Positions 5,157 through 5,741 of a stretch of 5,741 bases of DNA are shown one piece after another; position 1 is the stretch's first letter, and each line of letters opens with the position of its first letter. The notes under the pieces were generated by a model, which searched no databases, was not told where the DNA came from, and worked only from the letters and a program-made list of their open reading frames with translations. Position numbers and translations under genes: made by a program. Source of the stretch: JBFHES01 sp041584015 (GTDB lineage: Bacteria; Bacteroidota; Bacteroidia; Bacteroidales; M50B96); assembly GCA_041584015.1 (NCBI GenBank), contig JBFHES010000278.1:1-5741 (forward strand). Reading direction: 5' to 3'.

Positions 5157-5741
5157 CTATCCATGTTGACTAATGCTGTATATTTTGTCCATGTTCACTA
5201 TTTTCAACTCTGCGCCACTCGATTCGATTAGTTGCTCCTCTGTAAATTCCTTCAGAATTCGTATCAAACTGTCTTTCGACATTCCGGTATATTCAGCAAG
5301 GTCTGGTCTGGAAACGGTTATGATATGATCGCGATCACAGAAAATTTCTTCGTGCAGATACAATAAAGCGTCAGCAACACGGCCCTGCATATTTTTCTGG
5401 GTAAGACTTAAAAAACGATCGTAATTGAAAATTCCATTATTGCTAATGTACTTTATAAAAGCCTCAGCAAAATCGCAATTACCTCGCATCAACTCTTTAA
5501 ACTTGTTTATTTCAATAAAACACACCGACGAATCTTCGATGGCGGTAACTGAGAAATGATGTTTACGATCGATGTAAATTCCAGGACCACCCAAAAACTG
5601 TGTTGGCTTGAGAAAATGGAGTATCAGGTTTTTATTACCACGCCCTTCGATGTATACTTTTGCAATACCCGAGGTAAAACTTATTACGTGTGTTAATGGT
5701 GAGTTCTGCTTAACTATGGTTTCGCCAGCTTTGTATTTAAC
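5157..5741 (-). CDS. Crp/Fnr family transcriptional regulator (N-terminus outside window)
   Basis: The frame is open from the right edge to the TAG at 5157-5159, showing the last 194 residues. The first visible residues (VKYKAGETIVKQNSPLTHVI) are the start of the cyclic-nucleotide-binding-like beta-roll, running to about residue 80 and including SGIAKVYIEG and FLGGPGIYID. The dimer helix follows (about 83-130), then a winged helix-turn-helix at about 143-172 (SRPDLAEYTGMSKDSLIRIL). Its recognition helix aligns with that of Crp, with K, D and R at the DNA-contacting positions. Where Crp has the cAMP-binding Arg-Ser, this protein has KHHFSVTA, so cAMP binding is unlikely. Any N-terminal cysteine cluster of Fnr type would be outside the window. 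An internal TTG at 5592-5594 is a leucine codon within the beta-roll, not a start. The gene lies directly upstream of the HMA unit on the same strand, separated by a promoter, so it is a plausible but unproven local regulator. Confidence 0.92.
   Translation of the reverse strand, partial: VKYKAGETIVKQNSPLTHVISFTSGIAKVYIEGRGNKNLILHFLKPTQFLGGPGIYIDRKHHFSVTAIEDSSVCFIEINKFKELMRGNCDFAEAFIKYISNNGIFNYDRFLSLTQKNMQGRVADALLYLHEEIFCDRDHIITVSRPDLAEYTGMSKDSLIRILKEFTEEQLIESSGAELKIVNMDKIYSISQHG

Overview
The window looks like chromosomal DNA from a member of the Bacteroidota. Three things point there: a type IX secretion (T9SS) C-terminal sorting domain, a TTG-N17-TAnnTTTG promoter of the Bacteroidota sigma-A type, and AT-rich genes with almost no Shine-Dalgarno sequences. 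I cannot name a genus. Nearly everything is on the minus strand, so transcription runs from high to low coordinates. Only the partial ORF at the left edge is on the plus strand. I saw no RNA genes, insertion sequences or CRISPR arrays.

Right part (5741 to 2641, minus strand): a Crp/Fnr-family regulator enters from the right edge with its N-terminus outside the window. A 121-base gap follows, holding a 15-base palindrome and a good promoter. Next comes a tight three-gene unit: (i) a secreted protein with a CxxC heavy-metal-associated (HMA) domain, a CCxY tail and a T9SS sorting domain; (ii) a small Ig-like lipoprotein with a vicinal Cys-Cys pair; (iii) a predicted outer-membrane beta-barrel protein with an HMA domain, also with a CCxY tail, fused to its C-terminus. 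Two hairpins close the unit, the second a classic intrinsic terminator. I infer a cell-envelope module for binding or moving a soft metal, probably copper, across or at the outer membrane, possibly under control of the neighbouring regulator. This is the most interesting part of the window.

Left part (2630 to 374, minus strand): an overlapping pair of membrane proteins with bacterial PH domains (YdbS-like with one PH domain, YdbT-like with three), followed by a small DUF3820 protein. These look like ordinary housekeeping or accessory genes and have no visible link to the metal module.

Left edge: the 3' part of an unrecognised plus-strand ORF converges on the DUF3820 gene. A hairpin between them may terminate it.
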